DNA of 64,000 nucleotides from Bacteroidota bacterium (GCA_021831685.1 JAKBMG010000072.1:1-64000); one strand, 5' to 3'; positions 18,666-28,020 are shown, numbered from the stretch's first letter. Notes: generated by a model not told the origin, from the sequence alone. Translations and numbers: made by a program.

Positions 18666-18762
18666 TCCGAAGTTGAGACATAAAATACTTAACTTTTTAA
18701 ATGTAAATAATTTTATAATTATTATTCGAAGTTATTTTTTACGTTTGTCTCAATTTCAGATA
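18666..18762. repeat. Inverted-repeat-bounded 97-bp intergenic element
   Basis: ATCCGAAGTTGAGACATAAA at 18666-18685 is an imperfect inverted copy of 18743-18762. Read on the other strand, the latter is ATCTGAAATTGAGACAAACG. About 15 of 20 positions match. The interior is very AT-rich. It lies between the A2 remnant and the DUF5686 gene. It could be a small mobile-element remnant or a long hairpin; no transposase is present. Confidence 0.5.
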
Positions 18763-18794
18763 AAATTTTGTTGTGCGAAGCCGACGATATTAGC

Positions 18795-19160
18795 TCAATA
18801 CCACGTGCCTTCTGTTGGATAGGAGCAACTGGTACAACTATTTTGGGTACATTTCCATTCAGTAAAAACTTGTTTTTCTAAGTTTAGTACAAAACCCTGG
18901 GTCCAGGCACTATAAGCGAAATTAGAAACATCAGTCTGATCACCGGTTTGATAGGCATATAGCCAAATATTATTCATTCCATAACCGTTAGCATGGCCAA
19001 ATAGAGTTGTCCAATCTGTGGAATAGCCTCCACAAAAGCCCCTAAAATAACCAGTACTGCCGTTATTAATCACAACATTCATCCAGTTTGAAATATTGCG
19101 TGATCCATAAGCATTATGGAATGCACCCTTACGGCACATATAAATGTCTACAAATAATTC
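18795..19160 (-). pseudogene. Family A secreted protein remnant (A2)
   Basis: About 120 codons align with the C-terminal third of the full-length A1 protein. The matched parts are an IYxMC strand, ISNWMNVVINNG, FCGGYSTDWTTL, MNNIWLYAYQTGD, AWTQGF and a Cys-rich tail. The frame reads back into the 3' end of the B2 gene, so everything upstream of the third is missing. The tail also stops early, after a Gly-Thr-Trp-Tyr that in A1 and A3 is followed by about 13 more residues. Both ends are therefore damaged. The clean join to the B2 stop suggests a deletion between tandem A and B genes. Confidence 0.7.
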
Positions 19161-19164
19161 TAAG

Positions 19165-19863
19165 TTAGGGATTGAATTGATAGGTATAAGTATAACCGTT
19201 AATCCATCCAAAAATTCCTCCTGTTATAAAACCTATTACAGATCCTACAATAAGTCCAGTACGTTCATCCTGAGCGACTATACCTCCAGCATATGAACCT
19301 GATCCGGGAAGGCTATTATTTGGAGGATTAATCTTAGAAATAATAAAACCTACAAAGGCTCCGAATCCAGCTCCCAATCCTGTAGACAAAATCAATTTAC
19401 CAGGTACGCCAGCCCAATGATTCTTATAACTTATCTTTTTTACTTTATTTACTGGTATATATTCATCATCATTTTCAAAAATAGTAGCATTAATAGATGA
19501 ATCAGAAAGTATATTTACATTTTTCGCGATAGCTTCCGTACCATTCTTCAGAAAGATAATTGCAGATAAATTTGTCATATCATTGCCGCTATATTTGATA
19601 TCTTTAATATTATCTTTGCTTATTTTTTCGACCTTTTGAACTTGAATAGTAAATAATAGTGAATCATGTGAAATCCTTGCACCACCATAAGTTGTAATTG
19701 TACTATCATTTTTTAGAAATACTTTGAGAGATTTGTCTTTTGCTGATTTGTTAAAATCAGCATAGAACTTATCTTTTGAAGGGAAATCTCTTATTGTATA
19801 GTTTGAGGAGCAGTCAACTACAATTAACGATAGTGCGACAATAGTATAATAAAGTTTTTTCAT
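19165..19863 (-). CDS. Family B glycine-zipper lipoprotein, copy 2
   Basis: A 232-residue predicted lipoprotein (lipidation at Cys18, VVDC). It shares the B-family layout: SKDKFYADFN, DKSLKVFLKNDST, GGARISHDSLL, a KNHWAGVPG turn, two long Gly-rich hydrophobic segments, and GWINGYTYTYQFNP at the end. Compared with B1 it has an added stretch of about 45 residues in the middle (KDIKYSGN onward), which B3 also carries. It starts nine bases after B1. The function is unknown. Confidence 0.75.
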   Translation of the reverse strand: MKKLYYTIVALSLIVVDCSSNYTIRDFPSKDKFYADFNKSAKDKSLKVFLKNDSTITTYGGARISHDSLLFTIQVQKVEKISKDNIKDIKYSGNDMTNLSAIIFLKNGTEAIAKNVNILSDSSINATIFENDDEYIPVNKVKKISYKNHWAGVPGKLILSTGLGAGFGAFVGFIISKINPPNNSLPGSGSYAGGIVAQDERTGLIVGSVIGFITGGIFGWINGYTYTYQFNP

Positions 19864-19872
19864 TTAATGGAA

Positions 19873-20388
19873 CTAACGATTAAAATAATAGATATAATTA
19901 TATCCTATTAACCAGCCTATAACACCGCCTATAACCGTGCCCACTCCAATGCCGACAAGCATAGCACCTCCTGTTTCTATCGTTTGTGTTTGCACTCCTG
20001 ATATATCTGAATGAGTTTCATATACTGGAATTATTCCAATCGCTCCAGCAAGGGTACCTAATACTGCGCCGGTTAAAATGCCAAATGGAATGCCAAGCCA
20101 TCTTTTATTATAACTAATCCTCTTAACATTACTAAGTGGAACAAATACTGCATTACTATTTTTCTCTTGCGCAACAAATAAGAGGGTATCATTTGATATT
20201 CTTGCACCTCCAGTAACAATAAAAGAACTATCATTCATTAAAATTATTTTCACATTTTTATCTATGCAGGATGCGTTAAAATTTTTATATAATTCTTCTT
20301 TAGAATAATATTTATTTACAATATAATTTGATTGACAGCCTTCCAAAAACAAAAATGAAAAAGCAATAAATAAAAATGAAATCTTCAT
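19873..20388 (-). CDS. Family B glycine-zipper lipoprotein, copy 1
   Basis: A 171-residue predicted lipoprotein with lipobox LEGC (Cys18). It is the shortest B paralogue: SKEELYKNFNASCIDKN, NDSSFIVTGGARISNDTLLF, an NVKRISYNKRWLGIP turn, two Gly/Ala-rich hydrophobic stretches and GWLIGYNYIYYFNR at the end. It begins 16 bases after the stop of A1, so A1 and B1 form a likely operon. This full-length pair probably represents the ancestral A-B unit of the island; function unknown. Confidence 0.75.
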   Translation of the reverse strand: MKISFLFIAFSFLFLEGCQSNYIVNKYYSKEELYKNFNASCIDKNVKIILMNDSSFIVTGGARISNDTLLFVAQEKNSNAVFVPLSNVKRISYNKRWLGIPFGILTGAVLGTLAGAIGIIPVYETHSDISGVQTQTIETGGAMLVGIGVGTVIGGVIGWLIGYNYIYYFNR

Positions 20389-20404
20389 ACTTTTACCTTA
20401 TTGG

Positions 20405-21604
20405 TTAATAATATACCCATTGTTGATCGTCATAGTAGGCAGCATAAACAGTCCAATTCCCTCCATCAGGCCAACTGCAATTTAATCCTGAACACTGATA
20501 TATAATTACAAGATGTTTTTGTAATCTAAGATTCCAATGCATTTGCCATGCAGATAAGCAAAAATTTAATATAGCTGTTTCATCACCTTCATCAACTGCA
20601 TAAAGCCAAACTTCTCCTATTCCATTATAGTTTGCTGTATATAACAAAGTAGACCAGCTAGTTGCGGCATAACCACAAGAGGAGGCATTACCATATCCGT
20701 TGTTTATAGTAACATCTAACCAATTGGATATGTTCTTAGAAATATAATAACCCTTAAATTCGTTCCAGTAATCACTTGTATGTCCCAAACAATTGCCGTG
20801 ATATTCATCGCACATTATATAGATATTACCTAATGAGCTTACAATAGGGCCATATTTTTGACCATAAGTAACGGGAAAAGACCAATATTGAGGAACCACT
20901 GGCCATTTGTAGCTGCCTAACATTATTCTCCTAGATGAAGCTCCTGAATAACTAGCTACACTTTCAATTGTATAATCGTCCCACGTTCCTTTTTCTATGG
21001 GTTCGTCGATGTAATAAGAACCAACATGTCTACCATAAGAATTTGAGGCGTCTATTTGCGAAAAGGCAGTGTTGTAATTAGTAAGCCCTAACATCATATT
21101 ATCATAGCTATACCCATCATGATAGGCACTATCTATATCATCAGTATTATTTACATATATTGACGTGAAACCATAGTAAGGGCTAGCAGTTTTCCAAATT
21201 GGAATTATGTTAGTACAAATTCCTAAATTCTTCCCAGGTGCGGGAGAGAATTGATTCTCCATTTCCCAGTACGAAATAGTTACTTGGTAATAACCTGCAT
21301 AGGGTTTTACAGTTTGAGGTTTATTAGAAATGTTATGCGTAGAAAGATAATTATCAAGTAAGGCAATTTTATCGGCAGGAAGGTTTTTGTCTATAACAAT
21401 AGTCTTTCCACTTCTTGGCAAAGTTATAACAGTATCTGTAGAATGATTAATTGATGAAGTTACTGTTGCAACCGTTTTGGCCATAGTTATTACCTTACTT
21501 TCATTTGGTGAGGTAAGTGTGCTTTCACTGCTGCAGCTTCCTAACATAATTGGAAGAGAAAAAAGAATAACAAAGAAGGCCAAGAGGCGGATAGAATTTT
21601 TCAT
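20405..21604 (-). CDS. Family A secreted lipoprotein, full-length copy (A1)
   Basis: A 399-residue protein with a lipoprotein signal (LGSC, Cys24). The start at 21604 is chosen because GGGAG lies six bases upstream. After a Ser/Thr-rich linker, residues 105-399 show alternating hydrophobic strands and Trp/Tyr-rich turns. GSYYIDEPIEKG, IMLGSYKW, NIYIMCDEYHG and IGEVWLYAVDEGD fall where TIM-barrel hydrolases carry strand-end acids. A glycoside-hydrolase-like barrel is therefore plausible but unproven. Six or more Cys in the last 150 residues suggest disulfides outside the cytoplasm. A2 and A3 are decayed relatives. No family is recognised. Confidence 0.72.
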   Translation of the reverse strand: MKNSIRLLAFFVILFSLPIMLGSCSSESTLTSPNESKVITMAKTVATVTSSINHSTDTVITLPRSGKTIVIDKNLPADKIALLDNYLSTHNISNKPQTVKPYAGYYQVTISYWEMENQFSPAPGKNLGICTNIIPIWKTASPYYGFTSIYVNNTDDIDSAYHDGYSYDNMMLGLTNYNTAFSQIDASNSYGRHVGSYYIDEPIEKGTWDDYTIESVASYSGASSRRIMLGSYKWPVVPQYWSFPVTYGQKYGPIVSSLGNIYIMCDEYHGNCLGHTSDYWNEFKGYYISKNISNWLDVTINNGYGNASSCGYAATSWSTLLYTANYNGIGEVWLYAVDEGDETAILNFCLSAWQMHWNLRLQKHLVIIYQCSGLNCSWPDGGNWTVYAAYYDDQQWVYY

Positions 21605-21677
21605 ATACACTCCCATAATAATTTGTTTAAGGCTTACAAATTAATTAACCAAACAACGAACATGAAAAAACCGCTTC

Positions 21678-21697
21678 ACCGGAAATGGCTTTCCGGT
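21678..21697 (-). terminator. Hairpin after the 21869-23008 membrane gene
   Basis: ACCGGAAA at 21678-21685 pairs with TTTCCGGT at 21690-21697 around a four-base loop. On the minus strand it is followed, after seven bases, by a run of six T. It lies downstream of the membrane-protein gene and upstream of A1, which fits a terminator separating the two. Confidence 0.5.
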
Positions 21698-21868
21698 TAA
21701 CGTTTACCATCCGCTATGTAAAACATGTGATATGTGTAAAAAAACTACTTCTATTGTGGTTAAAGATCAAGTAATATATTGTAAGCATTTGAAATTAAAT
21801 GTCATTCTTTTAAGGTTGATAAACTGGTACCCTGTTATCGATAAGTAGATTTAGTTTTCCAAAATACA

Positions 21869-23008
21869 TTAAGCGATTATTTTTCCTATAGATTTCACAG
21901 TCTTTTGTTCTTGTATCGATAAGAGTAAAAACGGTATGCAGAAAATAAAATAGGAAAGATCAAAAACATCATATACTACGGCTTGATAAAAACCAACCTC
22001 AAATATTTTATAAAGCATGGAAAGAAAGACCGGAAGGAAAAGCATTATTCCGGTTGCAAAAAAGACTTCATACAGATTTGAGGCAATCCAGCCGAGATAA
22101 ATGGCGATTCCTAAAATGACAATAACGTTCCAAAACGGCAGGAATGAAAGATAGGATTGGACTGCAAATGGTCCGTTTGTAAGAAAAGAATTTTGATCCC
22201 ATAAAAAAAACGGTAATAAGGTAAACCAAAAAACAAGAGCTAGAAGAAAAATAAATGTGATCCCTTTAGGAATGTTGGATTTAAAGAGATATACAAGGTA
22301 TACGGCATAAATAATAGCAACGACTGACCTTGTTGAAAGAGCGAGTCCGAATAAAATTCCGAATAAGTCAAATTTGTAATTGTAATTATCGCGATCATAG
22401 AATTTTTCCATGAGGAAGATTAATACTACCGGAATCATCATGTTAAAGAAAAGCTCATCGCGAACAACAAATCCATAATAAAGTACCGGACTAAGAAGTA
22501 AAATTATTATGCGGAATAGATTTTCCTTCAAAGTATCTGAAAAATAAATAACCGAGATTAAAAACAAAGAGAGTCCTATAACTTCAAGGTATCCGATGTT
22601 TTTCAGAAGGTAAAATGGGATCGATAAAAAAAACAAAACAGGAAATCCCGATGGCGTAAAGGGTGAGTTGTAGGGAAAACTTCCATTAAAAAATCTTTTG
22701 ATCCAATCCTCTATTGCCGGAAGCCTTCCGACTTCTCCAAAGCGGGGAAGAAATGTAATCCAAAGAAATGAAATGAATACCATTAGGCTTGAAAATACTA
22801 TGATAAATTTCTGATTGAGGAAAATAAATCTTTTGTCATTCAGCCTGTTAAGAAAAAACAATACGGCAGAAAAGATTACCAGATATAAACCGGTGAACAA
22901 TACAGGATATTTTAGATAAATAGCAGAGTACTTAAAAAAATATAACCCGCTTACGAAAGCAATAAGTATTACCGCAGCAGTATTTCTTATCTTGTTTTTC
23001 CCGAACAT
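21869..23008 (-). CDS. Polytopic membrane protein, possibly a GT-C-type glycosyltransferase
   Basis: A 379-residue protein with about ten hydrophobic helices. A soluble-looking loop after the third helix carries an EDWIKRFFNGSFPYNSPF segment, reminiscent of lipid-linked-sugar transferases (GT-C fold, GT87-like). No decisive catalytic motif is visible, so this is a structural guess. It starts four bases downstream of the malQ stop and is probably transcribed with malQ. Confidence 0.55.
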   Translation of the reverse strand: MFGKNKIRNTAAVILIAFVSGLYFFKYSAIYLKYPVLFTGLYLVIFSAVLFFLNRLNDKRFIFLNQKFIIVFSSLMVFISFLWITFLPRFGEVGRLPAIEDWIKRFFNGSFPYNSPFTPSGFPVLFFLSIPFYLLKNIGYLEVIGLSLFLISVIYFSDTLKENLFRIIILLLSPVLYYGFVVRDELFFNMMIPVVLIFLMEKFYDRDNYNYKFDLFGILFGLALSTRSVVAIIYAVYLVYLFKSNIPKGITFIFLLALVFWFTLLPFFLWDQNSFLTNGPFAVQSYLSFLPFWNVIVILGIAIYLGWIASNLYEVFFATGIMLFLPVFLSMLYKIFEVGFYQAVVYDVFDLSYFIFCIPFLLLSIQEQKTVKSIGKIIA

Positions 23009-23012
23009 AAAA

Positions 23013-24530
23013 TCAGGAGACCAGTTTTTTCTTTAGCGGTCTATCGAAAAGCTTAGCCATTTCTTTGTAAGCATGGGCTAAGTTTGACGGTATTTGGTCC
23101 CAGGAAAAGCGCCATGTCCAGTTACCACCAAGCGTACCGGGAAAATTCATTCTTGCATTGCCTCCAAGGTTAAGGATATCTTGCATTGGAATGATAGCCA
23201 TATCGGCAACCGAGGCATACGCAAGCCTTATTAAATGAAAAGTAATATCGTCTCCGTAGTAGTTCAAATATTTCTGTGTGTGAGAATAAATATCGTTCTC
23301 TTCATTCCTTGCTTTTTCAAAATAGGCACGAGTAGTATCATTATCATGCGAGCCGGTATGAACCACACAATTAGAATTAAAATTATGAGGAAGGAATTTC
23401 CTTTCCATATCAGTACCAAAAGCAAACTGGAGGATTTTAATACCGGGGAAATCGAATTTATCTCTTAAAGCAACAACCGCGTCCGTTATGACACCAAGGT
23501 CTTCGGCAATGATAGGAAGTTCACCCAAATATTTATTTAGAGTGCTAAAGAACCTTTCCCCTGGAGCTTTGATCCACCTCCCGGTTTCCGCTGTAAGTGC
23601 ATTCCCGGGAATTTCCCAGTAAGCCTCGAAGCCCCGGAAGTGATCGATGCGAACAATATCGACTAATGTTAAAAGACTTTTTATTCTATTGCGCCACCAG
23701 AGGAAATCATCTTTCCTCATTTCGTTCCAACGATAAAGCGGGTTTCCCCAAAGCTGTCCTGTTGCACTAAAATAATCAGGAGGAACACCAGCGACAGTTT
23801 CAAGGTTACCATTTTCATCAACGGTAAAAAGATTTCTATTTGCCCAAAGATCGGCACTGTCGTAGGCAATGAAGATCGGCATGTCGCCGATAATTTTTAT
23901 TCCTTTTTCATTCGCGTATTCTTTTAAGCTAAGCCACTGTCTGAAAAAATTGAACTGTACAAATTTGTGGTAAAGAATATCGTCAGATAATTTTTCTTTC
24001 CATAAATTAAGAGAGCGGGCATCGCGTTTAACCAAGCCCTTATCCCAGCTTGTCCATATCCGTCCCCCGTGAAAATCTTTAGCCGCCATGAATAAAGAAA
24101 AATCTTCAAGCCATTCGGAGTTGGACTCACAAAAGATCTTAAATTCATTTTCCTGACCGTTAGGATTTTTCTTAAATGATTCAAACGCCTTCTTCAAAAT
24201 GAATCTTTTATAATTGATTACATCGCCGTAATCTATTTGGTGTTTGTTTTGATAAGGAATATTTTCAATGTCATGTTCCTCAAGGAAGCCGGCTTCAGAA
24301 AGCTTTTCCGGGCTGACTAAAATCGGATTTCCTGCAAATGCCGAAAAGCATTGATAAGGCGAGTCCCCGTAACCCGTAGGTCCAAGCGGAAAGACTTGCC
24401 ATAGCTTTTGTCCCGCCGCTTCTAAAAAATTAACGAAATTATATGCTTCATTTCCTAGATCTCCGATTCCATATTTTCCCGGTAAAGAAGTTGGGTGGAG
24501 TAATATTCCGGCAGCGCGTTCAAATCTCAT
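23013..24530 (-). CDS. malQ: 4-alpha-glucanotransferase (amylomaltase)
   Basis: A 505-residue GH77 enzyme that transfers alpha-1,4-glucan segments between maltodextrins. It has GILLHPTSLPGKYGIGDLG at the N-terminus, IGDMPIFIAYDSADLW, the nucleophile motif VRIDHFRGFEAYW, the acid/base motif PIIAEDLGVI, and HTGSHDNDTTRAY. The start at 24530 is preferred because GAGGT lies six bases upstream; the earlier ATG overlaps that site. It has no signal peptide and is cytoplasmic. It would process maltodextrins released by the secreted amylase nearby. Confidence 0.95.
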   Translation of the reverse strand: MRFERAAGILLHPTSLPGKYGIGDLGNEAYNFVNFLEAAGQKLWQVFPLGPTGYGDSPYQCFSAFAGNPILVSPEKLSEAGFLEEHDIENIPYQNKHQIDYGDVINYKRFILKKAFESFKKNPNGQENEFKIFCESNSEWLEDFSLFMAAKDFHGGRIWTSWDKGLVKRDARSLNLWKEKLSDDILYHKFVQFNFFRQWLSLKEYANEKGIKIIGDMPIFIAYDSADLWANRNLFTVDENGNLETVAGVPPDYFSATGQLWGNPLYRWNEMRKDDFLWWRNRIKSLLTLVDIVRIDHFRGFEAYWEIPGNALTAETGRWIKAPGERFFSTLNKYLGELPIIAEDLGVITDAVVALRDKFDFPGIKILQFAFGTDMERKFLPHNFNSNCVVHTGSHDNDTTRAYFEKARNEENDIYSHTQKYLNYYGDDITFHLIRLAYASVADMAIIPMQDILNLGGNARMNFPGTLGGNWTWRFSWDQIPSNLAHAYKEMAKLFDRPLKKKLVS

Positions 24531-24681
24531 TTTTAACCTCATTTTTTTAGTAACAAAAAATAGGAATGATTACACGAAATAAAAAACGGCTCTATTGAAG
24601 AACCGCTTCCTATAATTTTATTTCATGGGAAATATTTTATCTTACTTAAGTTGGATTCATGTTTTCATTTAGGGTAATAAA

Positions 24682-24785
24682 AACCGTTGAAACGGTTAAT
24701 AAATAAGGTCTTATGTTAATCAACCCACGACTTGAAGTCGTGGGCTGCTTGATCGTGATATTATAAATCAGCCGTTTTAACGGCT
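24682..24785. repeat. Cluster of three short palindromic (REP-like) hairpins
   Basis: Three perfect palindromes lie in one gap. AACCGTT/AACGGTT is at 24682-24697, CCCACGACT/AGTCGTGGG at 24724-24744, and AGCCGTT/AACGGCT at 24770-24785. The outer two are near-copies of one another. This resembles REP-type arrays mobilised in trans by RAYT transposases; no such transposase is present in the window. A terminator role for the dienelactone hydrolase gene is also possible. Confidence 0.7.
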
Positions 24786-24810
24786 TACCTCAAACCGCGG
24801 TTAGCTTTAG

Positions 24811-25617
24811 TTACATTAGAAGATTTTTGTTGAGAAAAGAATAAATATCAGTCCACGCTTTTTCAGCATCAGATTTGTTATATCCGGTCTTGTTATAAGG
24901 ATTCATAAAAGCATGTTGACCACCGGGATAAAATTTCACCGTGGTTTTCAGGGAATTTTCTTTTGCTAACTTCTCAAAATCATTTACAACTTTAGGTGGA
25001 AATACTTTATCGCTATCGCCAAAGGCACAAAGGATTGGGCAGTGAATTTCTTTTAATGAATTCCCGGTATAATTCAGACTGCCGTAACAAACTACGCAAG
25101 CTTTTAGCTCAGGGATATTTAATGCTGCTTGAAATGAATAACCTCCGCCAAAGCACCAGCCAATCGAGCCTATCTTACTTTTATTTACTTGAGACATTTT
25201 ATCGAGATATTGAAAAGCAGATTTTAAGTCAGTTATGGCTCTTGCTTTTGGAAGAGCGCTGCTTAACTCGGCAGCTTCCTTATAATTAGAAGTAACTTTC
25301 CCGCGGTAAAGGTCAATTGCAAGTGCAACTATACCGCGCTTTGCGAAGTTATCCGCATTTTCTTTCATCCAGGGAGTTAACCCCCACCATTCATGGACTA
25401 AAATTAATGCCGGAAACTTTTCTTTTCCTTCCGGAACGGCTAAATATGCGCTTACTGTATCAGTCCCGCTTAAATATGTTACCGTTGAAGTTTTGATCTT
25501 AAATTTACCGAAAGAGTTATCTTTACCTATGTTTTTTTTCTGGTAGCCAAAATTTATTCCGGTAAAAAGAAACGATAGAATAACGATAAACGAAAGTCGG
25601 ATAAAAATATTCTTCAT
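24811..25617 (-). CDS. Dienelactone hydrolase-like protein, exported
   Basis: A 268-residue alpha/beta hydrolase with an N-terminal hydrophobic signal segment (residues 6-24). Dienelactone hydrolase landmarks are complete: LVHEWWGLTPWMKENADNFA, the Cys nucleophile in GSIGWCFGGGY, an Asp in FGDSDKVFP and a His in GGQHAFMNP. This gives the Cys-Asp-His triad of the family. Export is unusual for chlorocatechol metabolism, and many such proteins are general esterases; the substrate is unknown. It is 29 bases downstream of transketolase. Confidence 0.85.
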   Translation of the reverse strand: MKNIFIRLSFIVILSFLFTGINFGYQKKNIGKDNSFGKFKIKTSTVTYLSGTDTVSAYLAVPEGKEKFPALILVHEWWGLTPWMKENADNFAKRGIVALAIDLYRGKVTSNYKEAAELSSALPKARAITDLKSAFQYLDKMSQVNKSKIGSIGWCFGGGYSFQAALNIPELKACVVCYGSLNYTGNSLKEIHCPILCAFGDSDKVFPPKVVNDFEKLAKENSLKTTVKFYPGGQHAFMNPYNKTGYNKSDAEKAWTDIYSFLNKNLLM

Positions 25618-25646
25618 AATTTTGCTCCTAAATATTTAAGATAATT

Positions 25647-27680
25647 TCACTTCCTTATTTTTGCAAGAGCCTTTTTAGCGGTTTCATAAACATGCTCGGG
25701 GGTAAATCCATATTTTTCCATAATCACTTCAACAGGGGCGGAGGCACCAAATTTTTCCACGCTGATGCATTCGCCGAAGTCGCCGACATACTTTTCCCAT
25801 CCCATTTTTACACCGGCTTCGACGGAAACTCTTGCTTTCACATTTGAAGGGAGAATGTTTTCTTTATACTCTTCAGGTTGCTGCTCAAATAATTCCCAGC
25901 TTGGAAAGCTAACTACGCGAATTTTTATTCCTTCGGCTTTTAATTTATCCGCAGCTTGCAAGGAAATAGAGACTTCGGAACCTGAAGCCATTAGAATTAC
26001 TTCAGGCGCTCCGGCACAATCCAATAAAACATAAGCTCCGCGTAAGAGTCCCTCTGCAGAGGGATATTTGTTTTGATCAAGCACAGGTAAGCCTTGGCGT
26101 GTTAAAAGAATTGCAACAGGGCTTCCCTTATGTTCGATTGCATAGCGCCATGCGTAAGCAGATTCATTTGCATCGGCAGGACGAATTACGATAACTTTAG
26201 GAATAGCGCGAAGCGAAGCAGTTTGTTCCACAGGTTCATGAGTTGGACCGTCTTCGCCAACGCCAATGCTATCGTGAGTAAAAACATAAATCGGTTTTAT
26301 TTTTGAAATAGATGCAAGCCTTATTACCGGTCGAAGATAGTCGGAGAAAATAAAGAATGTAGCGCCGAACGGAATTACTCCGCCGTAAATTGCCATACCG
26401 TTTAAGATTGCACCCATAGCATGTTCGCGGATACCGTAATGAATTGTACGTGCTCTATAGTTATCCGCGCTAAAGCTTCCGAATTCTTTTAAGAAAGTAT
26501 CAGTCGAAGGATGAAGATCAGCCGATCCTCCGATTAGCGTTGTAAGGTAAGGTGCGATAGTGTTTAATACTTTTCCCGAAGAAGTGCGGGTTGCTATTTT
26601 CTTTCCTTCATCCGGGAATACCGGCAGTTTCGTTTTCCATTCTTCACCGAAGTCTCCGTTCATAATTTTCTTGAAATACCTTGCATCATCAGGATATTTA
26701 TTTTCATACTGTTTGAATAAATCGTTCCATTCCTTTTCAAGTAGCATTCCTTTTTCGGTAACAGTCTTAAAATAATTTGCAACTTCAGTAGGAATTAAAA
26801 AGTCTGGTTCTTCGGGCCAGCCAAGATTCTTTTTGGTAAGTTTTACTTCTTCAACACCCAGCGGAGAGCCGTGGGAAGATGCAGAGTCATGTTTGTTCGG
26901 ACTTCCGAATCCAATATGAGTTCTCGTAATAATTAAAGAAGGTTTCGATGTTTCCGATTGAGCATTCTTTAGTGCAGTTTCAAGCGAAGATAAATCATTT
27001 ACATCTTCAACATGCTGGACATGCCAATTGTATGCTTCGAAGCGTTTACCCACATCTTCAGAAAAAGCAAGAGAAGTTGGGCCGTCGATAGTAATTTTAT
27101 TATCATCATAAAAGAAGATAATTTTTCCAAGTTTAAGATGACCGGCTAAAGAAGCCGCCTCGTGTGATATTCCCTCCATCATTTCACCGTCGCTGCAAAT
27201 TCCATAAATAAAATGATCGAGAATTTTTATGTCTTCCTTATTAAACAAAGACCCAAGATGTGCTTGAGCAATTGCCATTCCTACCGCGTTTGCAAATCCT
27301 TGCCCAAGCGGTCCAGTTGTAGTTTCCACTCCGGGTGTAAGTCCGTATTCAGGGTGACCGGGAGTAATGCTTCCCCACTGTCGAAATTGCTTTAACTGTC
27401 CGAGCGGCAGATCATATCCGCACAAATGGAGAAGAGAATAAAGTAGCATGCTTCCATGCCCGGCAGATAAAATAAATCTATCTCTATTTAACCATTTGGG
27501 GTTAGCAGGGTTGTGTCTCATATATTTAGCATAAAGCGTATATCCAATCGGAGCGCATCCCATCGGCATTCCGGGATGACCTGAGTTTGCTTTTTGCACT
27601 CCATCCACGGAAAGAAATCTTATTGTGTTTATTGCAAGTTGTTCCAATTGTTGATTATTATCGGGCATTCTATTCTCCAT
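25647..27680 (-). CDS. tkt: Transketolase
   Basis: A 677-residue thiamine-diphosphate enzyme moving two-carbon units between pentose-phosphate sugars. Landmarks are [33 protein letters not shown], the ThDP/Mg motif [19 protein letters not shown] with the later DDNKITIDG, and the C-terminal half with [29 protein letters not shown] and RPADANE. Length and domain order (PP, Pyr, C-terminal) are standard. It complements tal-pgi and zwf at the far end of the window to give a full pentose-phosphate set. Confidence 0.97.
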   Translation of the reverse strand: MENRMPDNNQQLEQLAINTIRFLSVDGVQKANSGHPGMPMGCAPIGYTLYAKYMRHNPANPKWLNRDRFILSAGHGSMLLYSLLHLCGYDLPLGQLKQFRQWGSITPGHPEYGLTPGVETTTGPLGQGFANAVGMAIAQAHLGSLFNKEDIKILDHFIYGICSDGEMMEGISHEAASLAGHLKLGKIIFFYDDNKITIDGPTSLAFSEDVGKRFEAYNWHVQHVEDVNDLSSLETALKNAQSETSKPSLIITRTHIGFGSPNKHDSASSHGSPLGVEEVKLTKKNLGWPEEPDFLIPTEVANYFKTVTEKGMLLEKEWNDLFKQYENKYPDDARYFKKIMNGDFGEEWKTKLPVFPDEGKKIATRTSSGKVLNTIAPYLTTLIGGSADLHPSTDTFLKEFGSFSADNYRARTIHYGIREHAMGAILNGMAIYGGVIPFGATFFIFSDYLRPVIRLASISKIKPIYVFTHDSIGVGEDGPTHEPVEQTASLRAIPKVIVIRPADANESAYAWRYAIEHKGSPVAILLTRQGLPVLDQNKYPSAEGLLRGAYVLLDCAGAPEVILMASGSEVSISLQAADKLKAEGIKIRVVSFPSWELFEQQPEEYKENILPSNVKARVSVEAGVKMGWEKYVGDFGECISVEKFGASAPVEVIMEKYGFTPEHVYETAKKALAKIRK

Positions 27681-27740
27681 CTAAAAAAATTGATATTCTA
27701 AATGTTTAAATATATTAAAAACAAAAGAATTTAGTAACTG

Positions 27741-27848
27741 ATGTTACGCAACTCTTGGAAAATTGGAGTAATGGAGTAGTGGAATAATGGAATTGAGCGA
27801 TACCTTTCATTATTCCAATGTTCCGAAGGGCTGTTTCTGAGTAAGATG
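27741..27848 (+). repeat. Dispersed MITE-like repeat, copy 1
   Basis: It begins with GTTACGCAA, passes through a run of TGGAGTA/TGGAATAA units, includes TGGAATAATG pairing with CATTATTCCA, and ends with CTGAGTAAG. The same order of blocks recurs at 61678-61797, and inverted at 39161-39260. The end blocks are imperfect inverted repeats of each other. There is no coding capacity of its own. Confidence 0.7.
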
Positions 27849-28020
27849 TGTCGGTAAGACTATTCTATTGTGATTTAATACTAACAATCTTCCCGAATCA
27901 TTATATCTTGAGGTAACAAAAGTCTTAATAAACCAATATCCGGGAGTATCTTTAAGTAAAAGAGCTAACAGGAAAGTCGGAGTTACACCGTGAGCATAAG
28001 CTTAGATATGGCTATGTGCA

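Noticed and set aside
14739-21604. Phage, toxin-antitoxin or defence island
   Set aside because: No integrase, nuclease, helicase or immunity-type pair is seen; the products carry lipoprotein signals and barrel-like folds instead.
23924-24184. 86-codon frame on the minus strand inside malQ
   Set aside because: Same strand but a different frame from malQ, whose motifs are intact throughout; it is a shadow.
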